The position numbers were made by a program, and so were the translations under genes. The notes beneath the pieces are model-generated. The model saw only the letters and a program-made list of their open reading frames with translations, was not told the origin of the DNA and made no database searches. DNA of 64,000 nucleotides from Arabidopsis thaliana (Eukaryota > Streptophyta > Magnoliopsida > Brassicales > Brassicaceae), in contig NC_003071.7 of assembly GCF_000001735.4 (NCBI RefSeq), positions 13,571,151-13,635,150 of the forward strand, given 5' to 3'. This document shows, piece after piece, positions 10,829-24,300 of this stretch (its first letter is position 1; each line of letters starts with the position of its first letter).

Positions 10829-12279
10829 GCAGCAACAAGAACAACTACACGGCATTATTTGATTTATTTTTCATTTTCTTTTAGATTGTCTCGTTAATTT
10901 GATGTAAGATTCATAAGTACTCCATCTCTATGTACATATGTATGATTAGTTTAGATGTTGATCAATTCCATAGTATTAAGCGTGCCGTACGAAGTATAGT
11001 CCAAAGAGATTTAGCATAATCTTGATTAGTAATTTTATATTTAACTAAACATATTTATCGATTGATGTTTTATTTATTTGAATTTGGTGAAACATTTACA
11101 TCCTCACCAAGCGTGAAGGGAAATGTATTTTTCAATTCAATACATATTTCTCAAACAATGATTGATAATTTGCAAAGGAAATAAGACCATATCAGAAGAG
11201 AGAAGAAATATAAGAGTAGGAAAATTTCATCTTGTAAAAGAAAAAACATTGCTTTAAACATTTGGACCATGAAAGATACAGGATTTTCAGACGCTGACAT
11301 TGTGATATGTTATTTTCCATTAGATTTTCCAAAACTCAAATAAAAAAAGTGTTCGATTGAATTTGAAGAGATCGGCTAACAGATAAATTAAGAGTCTTGG
11401 TGAGATTTTGTACTTAAGATCCTTCTTCCAGCTTTTACCTTTTCGAATTTAGACATTCAAAGTGAGTAAATTCTGAAGTGGTAGGTTGACCATTTGTCGG
11501 TCTGTCACAGAAGTCGCGTGGCCCATAAGTTAAGTGCAACTAGCGTTCCCATAACACGTGACCAATGTAACTGGCCAATAAATCGAGATTGATAGAGTTT
11601 GTACGCCACGAGAGGCCTAAATGTTGTGTCCTCTATATGTACATTAAGTGATGAGCACAAGTTACTTCCTTATTTGCTTGGGAGGTCTTTTGTGGATTTG
11701 ACACCCACATGTGTATATTATATAGATAAATATATATCAATAATTCGTAATTAGAAAGGTATATCTGTCTATATAAGTTTTACATGGACACAAATCTCGT
11801 TATAATTTGTATTGAGAAGTTTTAAAATAATATGTTACTTGTAAATATGATTAGTATTGAACATACTTATTTTAATAATAAATTTTTCAATATACAAAAA
11901 AAAACTAAAAACAATAGTGAATTTGTAAGAAAAAAAATAGAATGTGATGTGGAATAATTTTATTTTAAGAAATTGTTTTCAATGATATCTAATTATCTAT
12001 CCCTTTTACTAGCTCAAGAGATATAAACATAATCTCATATATGAATTGGTGTTAAATAATATCAGATTTATTGGTGTTAAGAAAAACTAATTTGATTCCA
12101 CATGTTTTTGTTGTTCTCATATTCACATTCATAAATAATATATGTTGATATTTTACCAACTAAGCTTTATACTTCTGTTTACTATAAAATGCAGACCTCT
12201 TCACATTATTTCTTACAAGTCAATTCCAATATCAAGAGCTCTATTCTCTCTTAACTCTTTTGATCAAGTAGTTATCAAA
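10829..12279. other. 1.45-kb intergenic region before the first defensin-like gene
   Basis: AT-rich, with a moderately GC-richer stretch at 11460-11720 that contains a CACGTG G-box at about 11555 but no open frame of note. The promoter of the defensin-like gene lies at the right end, with ctataaaa at 12182-12189. Confidence 0.5.
12182..12189 (+). promoter_or_regulatory. Putative TATA box of the first LCR/defensin-like gene
   Basis: tgtttactataaaatgcaga lies 98 bp upstream of the ATG. The paralogous gene at 16559 has nearly the same string, tgtttactataaatgcgaca, 88 bp upstream, so the core promoter was duplicated along with the coding sequence. Confidence 0.65.
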
Positions 12280-12870
12280 ATGAAGAGCTCTATGCAGTTA
12301 ATCTCTACACTCTTCTTCCTAGTCATACTTGTTGTCGCACCAGGTATACAAATCCTAAACAAATCTACTAAACTATACGTTATAAACTTATACTTTATTT
12401 CCCTTGTTTAGTTTAACATTTGTTTTTATGCATACACTATTTAGTTCAAACTATTATGATAATGAAAAAACAACACTACAACTTATCTCATACTTTGCCA
12501 TAGAATATTGAAAATCACATATTTACATAAACACATATTAGGAGTTAGGAGCAATAAAAAGATATTGGTTGGTTATAAGTTATCAACAAACAAAAAGCTT
12601 TGGTCATTCTTGATTATATTTATGGTTATAAATTTGATTTCTTATTGAATAATAAAATGCCATGATCTTATAGGTATGAAGATGGTTGTTGAAGGACAAC
12701 CACAATTGTGCGAAACGAAAAGCTTAAACTACAGGGGGTTGTGCTTGAAATGGAGGAGTTGCAAGCGAGTATGTATTAGCGAAGGTTTCCCTGATGGTCG
12801 ATGCAAAGGATTCTTCAACAACAAATGTGTTTGCAGGAAGCCTTGTGCTCTTCTTTCTACCGAAAACTAG
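12280..12870 (+). CDS. LCR76: Defensin-like (LCR family) secreted peptide, copy 1
   Basis: Two exons, 12280-12343 and 12674-12870, joined in phase 1 by a GT-AG intron. The first exon encodes a Met and hydrophobic signal peptide (LISTLFFLVILVVAP). The second encodes a basic mature peptide with eight cysteines. The spacing fits the cysteine-stabilised alpha-beta defensin fold: CxxxC in the helix (CKRVC), a GRC gamma-core turn, then CVC and a last Cys. Total length is 86 residues, normal for a plant defensin-like peptide. Such peptides act outside the cell in defence or in signalling during reproduction; the role of this one is not shown by sequence. The symbol is from memory of the locus order (LCR75/LCR76 flank CNX2). 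The paralogue is at 16559. Confidence 0.85.
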
Positions 12871-13484
12871 ACATTATATTGTTATGAATAAGCCATTAAT
12901 AAGATACCTATTTTTATGTAAGCTAATAAAACAGCAGAGTACAAGTCATGTATCTCAAAACTCTATTATACAATAAGCTTTGATCAATATCGCAAGTGAA
13001 TTTGTTGTTGTTATCAAATTTAAGATTTTAAAATTCTTAACATAATAAAAGCTTATAGTTGATCTTTTTGGCCATAAATAAGAAAAGTAATTGGACTGAA
13101 AAGATTCGTGTGGAAATTCTGAGTTCCTGTACAGTGTCTGTTACGTATACAGAGAAGAAACAGTTTGAGAAACTCTTCAGTCTTCTTGTTCTTGTTTGCA
13201 AAAAAGTTTGTCACAGTCTCACAGAGTTGGGAGCAGCAGATAGATTCTTACAAGATATAAAACTCAAATGTTCCTTGTAGTGTTTTCCAGGAACTTCACC
13301 AACCTGTAAAGAGAAATATGACGCGATGAGTCACGTGAATCAAAACGCAGAGTTACACTAAACGGATCAATGCATCAAAGACTTTGTTACTGAGATCAAG
13401 TGTCAAAACCCTTGAATCGACACAAAGTATCCAATTTTTATGAGTTACATAACAATGGATTAAAGAACTTACGTTCACCGGAGC

Positions 13485-15334
13485 TTAGCCACCAATGTGT
13501 ATCATTGGTCTATTAGCTGTTTTAGCAATGTCAAGCATTCCAGCGTGTGCAGCTTTCTTTCTCTTCACCTGAAACCCATTGTGAATTTTAAGTCAATACA
13601 GAAACGAAAAACAGAGGAAAGATTTCTTGACTGGTTCGTAAAATCAGATGAAGCAACTAAATACTTACAGCAGCGCCTATAATTTCCCTTAGCGCCTCAT
13701 CATCAGCACCAGACCGGAGAGGATCTCTCAGACTAACCTGTTCACAAGAAATCATCGGGCGAAACAAAATGATCGTCACATTATTGAGAAGCAACCACGA
13801 ATACTCATGTTTACCGGTACTCAAGTTATTGCACACTTGTACATGTTCGCAGCCACTTGAATCAACAGTTACTGACTTTTAGCCATGGAAAAATTTGGAA
13901 ATGTACTTTACCTCTGAAGGACCAAACAAGCAAACTTTGAAGTTCCCATCTGCAAGAAGTCTCAATCTATTGCAGCCAGCACAGAAGTGTTCTGTCATGG
14001 ATGTGATGAAAGAAACAGAACCGCAATGCCCATCGATCGTAAAGTTCTTAGCTGTTTCAGTTGGGTGATCTTGCATTCGTTTTATGCTCGGAAACCTCTT
14101 GACCTGTTACCATAACAACTGAAACCAATCATGAAAATGCTCAAGGAAAAGTTGAGTAATCTCAAAAAAGGCTAAACATTGAGAGAATTCTACCTTACCA
14201 CTTTATCCATCACTTCTGCATAAGGTACAAGTTTCTTCACATTCCAAACATTTCCATCAAATGGCATAAACTCGATGAACCGGACATTGATTGGCTTGTC
14301 GCGTGTCAACTCAACAAAATCACAAATCTCATCATCATTCAATCCCCTCATGATAACACAATTGACCTGTCAAAACCAAGAACGATTTGCAAAAACTCTT
14401 GAACATCAAATATCGTTCTGCTACATTCAAACAGAAAACATGAAGAAGGATTAATAAACATACTTTCACAGGATTGTATCCAAGCTCAATAGCAGTATCA
14501 ATCGATTTCATAACCCTATCATGCCCTTTACGTCTAGTCAGAAACTCAAACTTTGCTGGAACCAGAGTATCCAAGCTGATATTCAGCGAATCAAGTCCGC
14601 ATTCCTTAAGCCTTGGTAGTTTTTTCGCAAGAGTGATACCGTTGGTAGTAATAGCCAAATTCTTCAACCCTTTTAAACTAGACAACTGCAGACAAATCTC
14701 TTCGATATCTTTCCTAACCGTAGGCTCGCCACCAGTCAACCGAATCTTGTTAACACCAGCAGAAACAAAAAGACCAGCCAACCTAACAATCTCAGACTGT
14801 GACAACAACTGAGGCTTAGGAGTAAGTTCCACACCTTCAGACGGCATACAATACTGACACCGGAGATTACACCGCTCAGTCAAAGATATCCTCAAGTAGG
14901 TATGTAAGCGACCAAATTTATCAATCAACATGTCAGAGACAGGATTGTCTTTTATCTGATCAACTTGATGAGCTGCATAACTACTGCTAAATAAACGCTC
15001 ACTAGTAGTAGTAGTAATGGTTCTCGTTACTGAACCTGAACCAACTTCAGAACCAACCTGTTTAAGAATTCCAAATAAGCATTGATTCTCTAAATAAAAG
15101 AACACAAAATGAATTCATTCAGCTCTTAAATCCCTAACCTTTACACTATATAAGCAAATACTAGTAGCTACAGGAATAAATCAATTCGAAAAAGCAACCA
15201 ACTTGAGTGGGAGAAATCGAAACCCATTGTAGCAGAGAAGTGAGAATTAGTAAAGTTGGGAAATTTACCAATAAGAAGTTGGAATTCTTGAAACCCAAGT
15301 GGCAATCAGTAATTTTGGAGAAGCACCTCCTCAT
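13485..15334 (-). CDS. CNX2: Molybdenum cofactor biosynthesis enzyme CNX2 (GTP 3',8-cyclase, MoaA-type)
   Basis: Six exons on the minus strand, 15334-15269, 15057-14464, 14366-14199, 14103-13912, 13737-13669 and 13568-13485, all phase 0 with GT-AG introns, give exactly 390 residues. It is a radical-SAM enzyme that, with CNX3, makes cyclic pyranopterin monophosphate, the first step of Moco synthesis, in mitochondria. The visible N-terminus ([18 protein letters not shown]) and the Ser/Thr-rich stretch after it suit a transit peptide. The SAM [4Fe-4S] motif CNLRCQYC is at residues 85-92. The second cluster cysteines CAGC and FKVC are at about 317, 320 and 334. The C-terminus ends in Gly-Gly as in MoaA. 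An upstream in-frame Met four codons earlier exists; I chose the shorter start by memory of the family. It lies between two plus-strand defensin-like genes. Confidence 0.95.
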
Positions 15335-16558
15335 CGTTAACAACACTGTAGAGAAGATCGAAAGAGAATTTCTGAGAAAGGAGGAGGAAGTCAGAAAATA
15401 TAATCAAAAGTGAGAGAAGGAGGAAGAAAAGAGATGACCTTTGGTAAACGGAGAGAGTCTTTGTTCAAAATAAACGACTACGTTGAGAAAATGGAGACGG
15501 CACTCTCAAGTAGAGAGAGAGAGAGAGACTAGAGAGAGTTTGGCTAAAAGCCTAAACAAAAAAAAAAAAAACATGAAACTCTTTCGTCTTTTCTGATGAT
15601 ATCTGTCGGTCTCGCCGGTTACCGGTTATAGGCAATCAAACCGACCTCAATTGGTAAATTTACTGGTCCGAGTGAAATTCAGATTGCATCTGGATCGGAT
15701 ATGTCATTAGAATAATAATTTATTAACTGTGCTTACATCATTGTTTAATGTAATAAACTATTAAATTTTACAATCTGCGAATTATGTAACAACCAAACTC
15801 CAAACATTTGTACTAAATTTTTTATTTCTCTGTATATTGATATTATGTTAAAACTTTATAGATAACCAAATTTATGATTGATTGATTAAAACGATGGTTT
15901 CCTATCTAAGCAAGTTAGTGATAATGTAATCTAAAGTTAATTTTAGGCTGTGTGACTGGCTTTGATCAATTTTGTACGTAACTTTGTTTTATTGGATAAA
16001 GATATAAACTCAAAAGTCAAAACACACCAAAATCTAAACTACAAATATATCATTATAAAGGAATTTTTTTTGGAAGAACTTATGGAGGAATGGTTTTTTG
16101 CATATCTGTCTAGCTTCACATTAGTCTAAATTCATCTATGATATTACTACCACTTTGTAATTTTCTTAACACTCTATAGTCTATACGTTCATTGTATCAG
16201 TCCCCTCGGCCCACTTTAACTATGTTGATTCAATCTCTTCTCTTATGGTAGATTGTCTATTCATAGTGGTTAAAGAAAGAAAAAATCATTAGCATATATC
16301 TTTAACCAGTACAGTACAGTACTAGAGATATATATAAACAACAAAATATTCTCGTATGTGTATTTGCAGATATTTTTCGTCAAGATCAGATTCTTTTCCA
16401 CATATTCCTATTGTTCTTCATTATCGTATGCATACGTTGATATACCAAAAAAGCTTTGTGCACATGTTTACTATAAATGCGACATTCTCACGCTAATTTT
16501 CAATATCAACAATTCTCCCCACGTATTCATATCGCTTAACTAGTTAGTAGGAAATAAA
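15335..16558. other. Intergenic region between CNX2 and the second defensin-like gene
   Basis: Carries the CNX2 leader with a (GA)n run at about 15511-15530, then AT-rich DNA, then the promoter of the gene at 16559. No other supported coding sequence. Confidence 0.55.
16471..16478 (+). promoter_or_regulatory. Putative TATA box of the second LCR/defensin-like gene
   Basis: ctataaat in tgtttactataaatgcgaca, 88 bp upstream of the ATG. Shared with the promoter of the paralogue at 12280. Confidence 0.65.
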
Positions 16559-17037
16559 ATGAAGAGCTCTACTACCTCTATGCAGTTAATTCCAACACTT
16601 TTCTTCTTAACCATTCTTCTTGCTTCACCAGGTATGCAAATCTAGTTTCTCACAAACTCACAATATTAAAAAGTTACTAAAACATATAATATACGCTTAT
16701 ATTTTAATATTTAATGCATGGGGTTTTACGCATCTACTTGAATAATTTAATATTTGATGATATTGAAGAATAAGTCAATTATTGATTGTTTATATGATTA
16801 TAATTATATTATTATTCAATTATTTATTGAATAATGATAATGTATTATATTATAGATATAGAGATGGTTGAAGGACAACAAATGTGTGAAGCAAAGAGCT
16901 TGGACTGGAAGGGTATGTGTCTGAAATGGAGGAATTGTCGCCAAGTATGCATTAGCGAAGGTTTCACTGACGGTCGTTGCAAAGGATTCACCCGCAAATG
17001 CATTTGTAGCAAACCTTGTTTTGTCCTTCCTAATTAA
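16559..17037 (+). CDS. LCR75: Defensin-like (LCR family) secreted peptide, copy 2
   Basis: Two exons, 16559-16631 and 16856-17037, joined in phase 1. The first encodes MKSSTTSMQL and a hydrophobic signal segment (FFLTILLASP). The second encodes a basic peptide with eight cysteines in the same spacing as the copy at 12280 (CRQVC, DGRC, CICSKPC). The intron is shorter (224 bp against 330 bp). Shared words such as KWR(S/N)C, VCISEGF and DGRCKGF show recent common origin; differences are spread over the mature part. Signal peptide, cysteine frame and both splice sites are intact, so I see no sign of decay. A second AG six bases into exon 2 could act as an alternative acceptor that removes two residues just before the mature peptide. 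Confidence 0.85.
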
Positions 17038-17639
17038 GTTCTTGTTTCTCATTATTTTGATATTAAAATTTTAAAATAATAACACAATTCATTATTGATT
17101 GATTAAAAAGATTATGGTTTTTTAATTTATATGTAAGCTGATATAAAAAAAAAACTCAGTTTTAAGCAATGATTTTCTCTAAGTTTGTTCTAAAATATCA
17201 TTTTTCAATACATGAAATACTAAAAAAGAAAGTTTGGATTCATTTCCTACACAAATTTATGGTTTTATAAATGTACAAAGAATATTGAACTAATATTTCA
17301 TGTTCCGATTATATATAAGTTCCCATTTTCAATCGATGAGATTAATAAAGAAACTTTCTGGAGTATATATTTAACATTTTCGATTTTATATTATGAAGCT
17401 AAAGTATGTACAGTATGTTGGTGAAAAAACATGGATCGTTAAATAAAAAAACATATTAAGGAGGAGAACGACCGAGCATCTTCTAAAGAAGATTAAAGCA
17501 TAAGAACATTGGAATAAGGAAGGTGAAGTATTGTCGTGGACATTCCTGAGTGGGAAGACTCACCATTACATACATAATTAATTAGTAACAAAGACATTGG
17601 CGCCTGTCTTGTTCCCGTTGCTTTTCCCCATCTTTATCT

Positions 17640-18394
17640 CCAATTCTCTCTCTCTCTGTCTCTCTTGTTCTACTACTTTGGGGAAGATGATAGCTTCTTC
17701 TTCTTCTCCCTCCATCACTTGTTCTTGATTCTACTTGTGGTCCTCCGCTTCTCTTTTCAGGTGATTGGTCATTGATCTCTGGTTTTTTTATTTTGCAAAC
17801 TTATGGGTTTTGCTTTTCGTTTTTTTCTCTGTCTTACTAATCCGAATCTGATTCAAAGTTTACAACTTTAACTAGGGGTTTTTCTCACTGAACTCTTATG
17901 AGTGAGACATAGATTCGTCTTCTAGGTCTGTTTCCGGAGGGAATTAATTAATAATAGTATCAATTTTCGATTATTTTTCTTTGGTTGATTCTCTATCGAA
18001 GATTGTCGATGCTTCCAAAGTTGAAGCCTTTGTTACTTCTGAACTCAGGATTGTCTTGTGCCTCGCTGTAGATTATCGAAGATAGTTGTGGTTCTGGGTA
18101 ATTAGCTTTTGGTGATAAAGGTTTGTGCTTTACACATCTTCTGCTACTTTTTGGGTATGGCCTAACTAAAAAAAGTAACTTTTAGTATCTCTTTCCGATG
18201 ATATCGATTTTATAGGAGTGAATCTCTCATCTTGCTTCGGAGTGAAACAAATCATGTTTTTGTTTTGTCGGAATGCTTATCTGATTGCAGTGCATATAGT
18301 TGTCAAAGTTTGTTCTTGATGGTGATGTAGAAGCTCTTTTATTTGACATATTTGGTTCTTTGTTTAGTTTATTTTTAGTAGGATCTAGAAGATC
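17640..18394 (+). promoter_or_regulatory. 5' leader of the callose synthase gene, probably with an intron
   Basis: A CT-rich stretch (ctctctctctgtctctcttg at about 17646-17665) marks a typical leader. The string cttttcag/gtgattgg near 17755-17768 could be a donor site, with ctgattgcag near 18290 or tttttagtag near 18380 as acceptor, so a leader intron of 500-600 bp is likely. This is inferred from splice-like strings only. Confidence 0.4.
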
Positions 18395-21300
18395 ATGGCT
18401 CAAAGGAAAGGACCTGATCCGCCTCCGCCTCAAAGGCGGATTCTGCGGACTCAAACTGCTGGTAATCTCGGAGAGGCTATGTTGGACAGTGAAGTGGTGC
18501 CATCGTCTCTTGTGGAGATTGCTCCGATCCTTCGTGTAGCTAATGAAGTTGAAGCTAGTAACCCCCGTGTTGCTTACTTATGTGAGTTGAAATAATTAAA
18601 AAAATCGCCTGGTGATGTGATTTGGTCATCTTATATGATCTTGAAAAATATCGTCGTGGATGTTTCTATCAGGTCGGTTTTATGCGTTTGAGAAGGCACA
18701 CAGGCTTGATCCCACATCAAGTGGACGTGGTGTTCGCCAGTTTAAGACTGCGCTTCTTCAACGGTTAGAACGGGTGAATATCGTCTCTTCATTTACTCTG
18801 CTTGAGTTTTCATCTTCACCCCGTTGTCTTGCTAGGGGATTATGTGTCATTTTGCCTTATATCCCAAACTTCTGCAGGAGAATGAAACAACTCTTGCAGG
18901 AAGGCAGAAGAGTGATGCACGCGAAATGCAAAGTTTCTATCAACACTACTACAAGAAATACATCCAAGCTTTGCAAAACGCCGCTGACAAAGCTGACCGG
19001 TTTGTTGACATCCCTGTCTTATCTCTATTGCAATCTATCTTTCTGTGATTCTCATTCATAATACAAATTTGTTTTACTTGTAGTGCTCAACTTACAAAGG
19101 CATATCAAACTGCTGCTGTTCTCTTTGAAGTCTTGAAAGCTGTTAATCAGACAGAAGATGTGGAAGTTGCTGATGAGGTGACCTGATTCTAGATTATATT
19201 TTGTAGTATTTAAGTCTCTTACTTCTGATCTTATCCCATGCTTTCGTGGAAATTTTGATATTCTTTATTGATATTATTTGTAGTATGAAAGCTGTTAATA
19301 AAAAATTTTGATATTCTTTATTGACTCACTGGGTTTTGTTCATCCTTTTTCTTGCTGGTAGATTTTGGAGGCTCACACAAAGGTGGAAGAAAAAAGCCAA
19401 ATCTACGTGCCTTACAACATTCTTCCCCTTGATCCTGATAGTCAAAATCAGGCTATAATGAGATTTCCTGAGGTTAACCAAACATTCCACTAACTGTTTC
19501 AATTCTATGTTTACTTGTCTTTTGAGACGGAAAATAAATAACACTTTTCTGCAGATACAAGCTACAGTAAGCGCACTTCGTAACACTAGGGGTTTACCAT
19601 GGCCAGCTGGTCACAAGAAGAAACTCGATGAAGACATGCTAGACTGGCTTCAAACTATGTTTGGTTTTCAGGTGATGCTAGCGAATATCCTGTTTGGTTA
19701 GTTGATTGAGGATTTATCCCTGTGCTGATTGTGCTCCAAACCTTTAAAATGGCAGAAAGATAATGTTTCAAATCAAAGAGAGCACTTGATTTTGTTACTT
19801 GCTAATGTCCACATTCGACAGTTTCCAAGACCTGAACAACAACCAAGGGTATGTATTCTTTTCAACTTGGATATGAGGGTTTCTTGCTCGTCTAGTCCTC
19901 TGTATCTGCACTAACGGCCTAAATTACAATTTCTGCCTTTAGCTGGATGATCGTGCATTGACTATAGTGATGAAGAAACTTTTCAAAAACTACAAAAAGT
20001 GGTGCAAGTATTTGGGTCGGAAGAGCAGCCTTTGGTGAGGCATCTCCTTGTAACACCTGCTTTTGAGAATTTATTTTGTTATTTCTTAGGAATATAGAAA
20101 CAGATGTAGTACATAAATTGGATACTATAAGTCTTTGTGCTTAGTTATCTCTCTTTTCCCTGCTTGTAGGTTGCCGACGATTCAACAAGAGGTTCAGCAG
20201 CGGAAACTGCTATACATGGGACTCTATCTTTTAATATGGGGAGAAGCTGCAAACCTGAGATTTTTGCCAGAATGCCTTTGCTATATATATCACCATGTAT
20301 GTGAAAACATCAGTCTTCCCTATCTCTCTTAAGCAACTTTGTGGTGTGTCCTTCTCTAAAAATATCAGTTCAATTTAGACAAGGGCACTGTGATAAAATG
20401 GTGATCTTGGCTGATACCTAGTAATCAACTAGTAAAATTTGAAGGCAAGAAACCAGTGCAAGGATTTAGTAATACTTATTTCTATTTAGAGTAGGAGTAT
20501 TTTGCTACTTGTGTCTAACTCCGAGTTTAATTTGATTTTCTGAATTTGTTCAGATGGCTTTTGAGCTGTATGGGATGTTGGCTGGGAGTGTTAGTCCAAT
20601 GACAGGGGAGCATGTAAAACCGGCATATGGTGGTGAAGACGAAGCTTTCCTGCAAAAAGTAGTGACTCCTATATACAAGACAATAGCAAAGGTTGGTTGC
20701 TTCAGTTTTTCAGTCTTGATCATTTTGTCTTCTTTAGTTTTCCTCTGAACCAATTCCTTCATTTTTTCATCTTCATATCTGTGCACTATAGGAAGCAAAG
20801 AGAAGTAGAGGAGGAAAATCAAAGCATTCTGAGTGGAGAAACTATGACGACTTGAATGAATATTTTTGGTACAATTCATTGATCATCTTGTAACAGACTG
20901 GAAATACACGTCTTTTACATTTCTTCATGATGATTCTCCATGTATTTTAACTGGTAGGTCAATTCGGTGCTTTCGGTTAGGGTGGCCTATGCGAGCTGAT
21001 GCTGATTTCTTTTGTCAGACAGCGGAAGAACTTCGACTTGACAGAAGTGAGGTATGGGTAGAAGAAACTAATTGATGGTTGTTCAAAACTGTTTGCAACT
21101 TCATGTCTTATGGAACACAAATTTGTTAACTAAGTGTTTAATATCAAACTTAAGTTCGATCAACCAGCTTAAGCTGTTCATAATGTCTGTTAGAGGAACA
21201 TACAACTTTTTGAACTTCAAATTGTAATTTAACAAGTCATGAGAAACGTTAGATAGAAGTCATAGAAGAATACCATTTACTTTCCTCGAGTTTTGTGTAT

Positions 21301-24300
21301 CTAGAATTTCATGGTTGATGTTCACAATGCTGCAGAATAAACCAAAAACTGGAGATCGATGGATGGGCAAAGTCAATTTTGTTGAGATACGCTCCTTCTG
21401 GCATATATTTAGAAGTTTCGATAGAATGTGGAGTTTCTATATCCTGTCTTTGCAGGTATGGTTAAATTCAATTTCCAAACTTGTATTTTTCTTGGCCTGT
21501 CATGTAATTTGATGTATTTATATCTTTTTAAGGCAATGATCATAATTGCTTGGAATGGATCTGGGAAATTAAGCGGCATCTTCCAAGGTGATGTCTTCCT
21601 AAAGGTTTTGAGCATCTTCATTACGGCAGCTATATTAAAGCTTGCACAAGGTGATTATTCGTCAACTTATATACCACTTTCATGCGGATCATTAATAATT
21701 TTTCTGAAAACTTATGTGCAATTATTTATATATTCATCTCATTCATAGATATGTGCCTTATACATTTATTTCTTGCTTTGCTCTTTAATATTTCTGTAAG
21801 AAACTATTTATTATAAGTGAAGGGAAATCATTTCTTACCGTTCTCTGAATGTTTGCAACTTTCAGCTGTCCTTGATATAGCTCTAAGCTGGAAATCAAGA
21901 CATAGTATGTCATTCCATGTGAAGCTCAGATTTATCTTCAAGGCAGTTGCAGCTGCAATCTGGGTGGTTCTCATGCCACTAACTTACGCATACAGCTGGA
22001 AGACCCCTTCTGGTTTTGCAGAGACCATAAAGAACTGGTTTGGGGGACACCAAAATTCCTCACCTTCCTTTTTCATTATTGTCATTCTTATCTACTTATC
22101 CCCAAATATGCTCTCTACATTGCTCTTCGCGTTCCCATTCATCCGACGTTATCTTGAAAGGTCTGACTATAAAATAGTGATGCTTATGATGTGGTGGTCT
22201 CAGGTATTTTATTCATATATCTTATCTTGATAAATCGCCAGTCCATGAATGCTAATTAAGAAGGTGACTAATCTCTATTTTTGGTGTTACAGCCGAGACT
22301 CTATATAGGGAGGGGTATGCATGAGAGTGCATTGTCACTTTTCAAGTAAGAGTGTAAAACTTGCATGCTATGGTTGTTGAAATTTTGACTGTTCTTACCA
22401 CACTGCTTAACAAGGTTTCGTGGATGATATCTAGGTACACGATGTTCTGGGTTGTACTTCTAATATCAAAGCTTGCATTCAGTTTTTATGCAGAGGTACA
22501 TCAATTTCACAAATATTCAATGTTTTGTTTTATAGTATAACAAGAGAAATATGTAAGGAGCATTCACTAACAACCACTGAGAAATTCTAGTGACATTGTT
22601 AAATATACACGTTTCTCATACTTTCCATCTTCAAAGCAGATTAAGCCTCTTGTTAAACCAACCAAAGACATTATGCGAGTTCATATATCAGTCTACCGCT
22701 GGCATGAGTTTTTCCCTCACGGTAATGCTTAATAGCATTTAGGTATTATCTCATTGCATAATGAGTTCTTACTGAATAATCTAGTTGGTTTTGCTTCTTT
22801 TTTTCAGCCAAGAGTAATATGGGTGTGGTGATCGCTCTCTGGTCACCTGTTATTCTTGTGAGTCGGCACATCTTTCTTGCCGTATGCTTCCTTTTTATTC
22901 TTTCCCCTATCTATGCTAACTTTCATATGCAGGTTTATTTCATGGACACTCAAATATGGTATGCTATAGTTTCAACTCTGGTGGGAGGTTTAAATGGAGC
23001 TTTTCGACGTCTTGGAGAGGTTCATACTTACTTTCCTTGCAAACTTAGTTTGTTCATGATCAAGAGGCATACTCTCACTTCTTGAGTTTCCCGGCAAGAG
23101 AATGTCTGAAAAGAAGTTAATTTCATTTGCAGATCCGAACTCTAGGAATGTTGAGGTCTAGATTTCAGTCCTTACCAGAGGCCTTTAATGCTTGCTTGGT
23201 TCCAAATGAGAAGAGCGAAACTCCAAAGAAAAAGGGGATTATGGCGACCTTCACTCGCAAGTTCGATCAGGTCAGCATAGTTCTCTTATACCAGTAATAA
23301 AACAAATGACACGGAACAATATTTAGTAAACAAACGTTTGGTCTCCTAATCATTTTTTTTGGAGAGAGCTCCATTTAAAGTTGTGTCATATTTTGGTAAT
23401 TGCAGGTTCCATCTAGTAAAGACAAGGAGGCCGCACGATTTGCTCAGATGTGGAACAAAATAATCAGTAGTTTCCGAGAGGAGGATTTGATTAGCGATAG
23501 GTTGAGTGTGCCTTTGAATATTCATCTTTATTTTAATTTAGATGATTTTGAAATCCTTTTAATCGGAGAAGAGTTCAGTGAAAACATTCATTACTATGCA
23601 GGGAAATGGAACTCCTGCTTGTGCCATATTGGGCTGACCGTGATCTGGATCTTATCCGCTGGCCACCTTTTCTGCTGGCTAGTAAGGTGAGTATTTTTAT
23701 CTTTGTCTTAACTATGATAGGTTGGCTTTTTGGTGTTATTTTAATTATTTATTGCTAAATGTGGTAGATCCCAATAGCTTTGGATATGGCAAAAGATAGC
23801 AATGGAAAAGATCGTGAACTGACCAAGAGATTGAGTGTCGACAGTTACATGACTTGTGCGGTTAGAGAGTGCTACGCCTCTTTTAAAAATCTCATAAACT
23901 TTTTGGTTGTTGGAGAACGAGAAGGACAGTAAGTTTATAGGGTTTTCCTCACAAATTCAACTTGTGTTTTATTTAACTCAGAAAATACATTTCAATTTCC
24001 TAATTTACTTTTCTTGTGCAGGGTCATAAACGAAATCTTCTCCAGGATTGATGAACATATAGAGAAAGAAACACTAATAAAGGACTTGAACTTGAGTGCT
24101 CTTCCCGATCTGTATGGTCAATTTGTTCGACTAATTGAATATCTGGTAAGTCTTGTACCCTTACCATGTTGAACACCTCTGCAACTTTAGCATGAATTTA
24201 AGAAAATAACTGAGCTGAGTCTACTTGCCACAGATGGAAAACAGAGAGGAGGACAAGGACCAAATTGTTATTGTCTTGCTGAACATGTTAGAAGTGGTGA

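Noticed and set aside
13059..13280. A 73-codon plus-strand open frame between the first defensin-like gene and CNX2
   Set aside because: No family match or signal peptide; it probably overlaps the 3' end of the CNX2 transcript.
14474..14812. A 112-codon plus-strand open frame opposite CNX2 exon 2
   Set aside because: It is fully antisense to a conserved radical-SAM coding exon, so its openness follows from that codon use.
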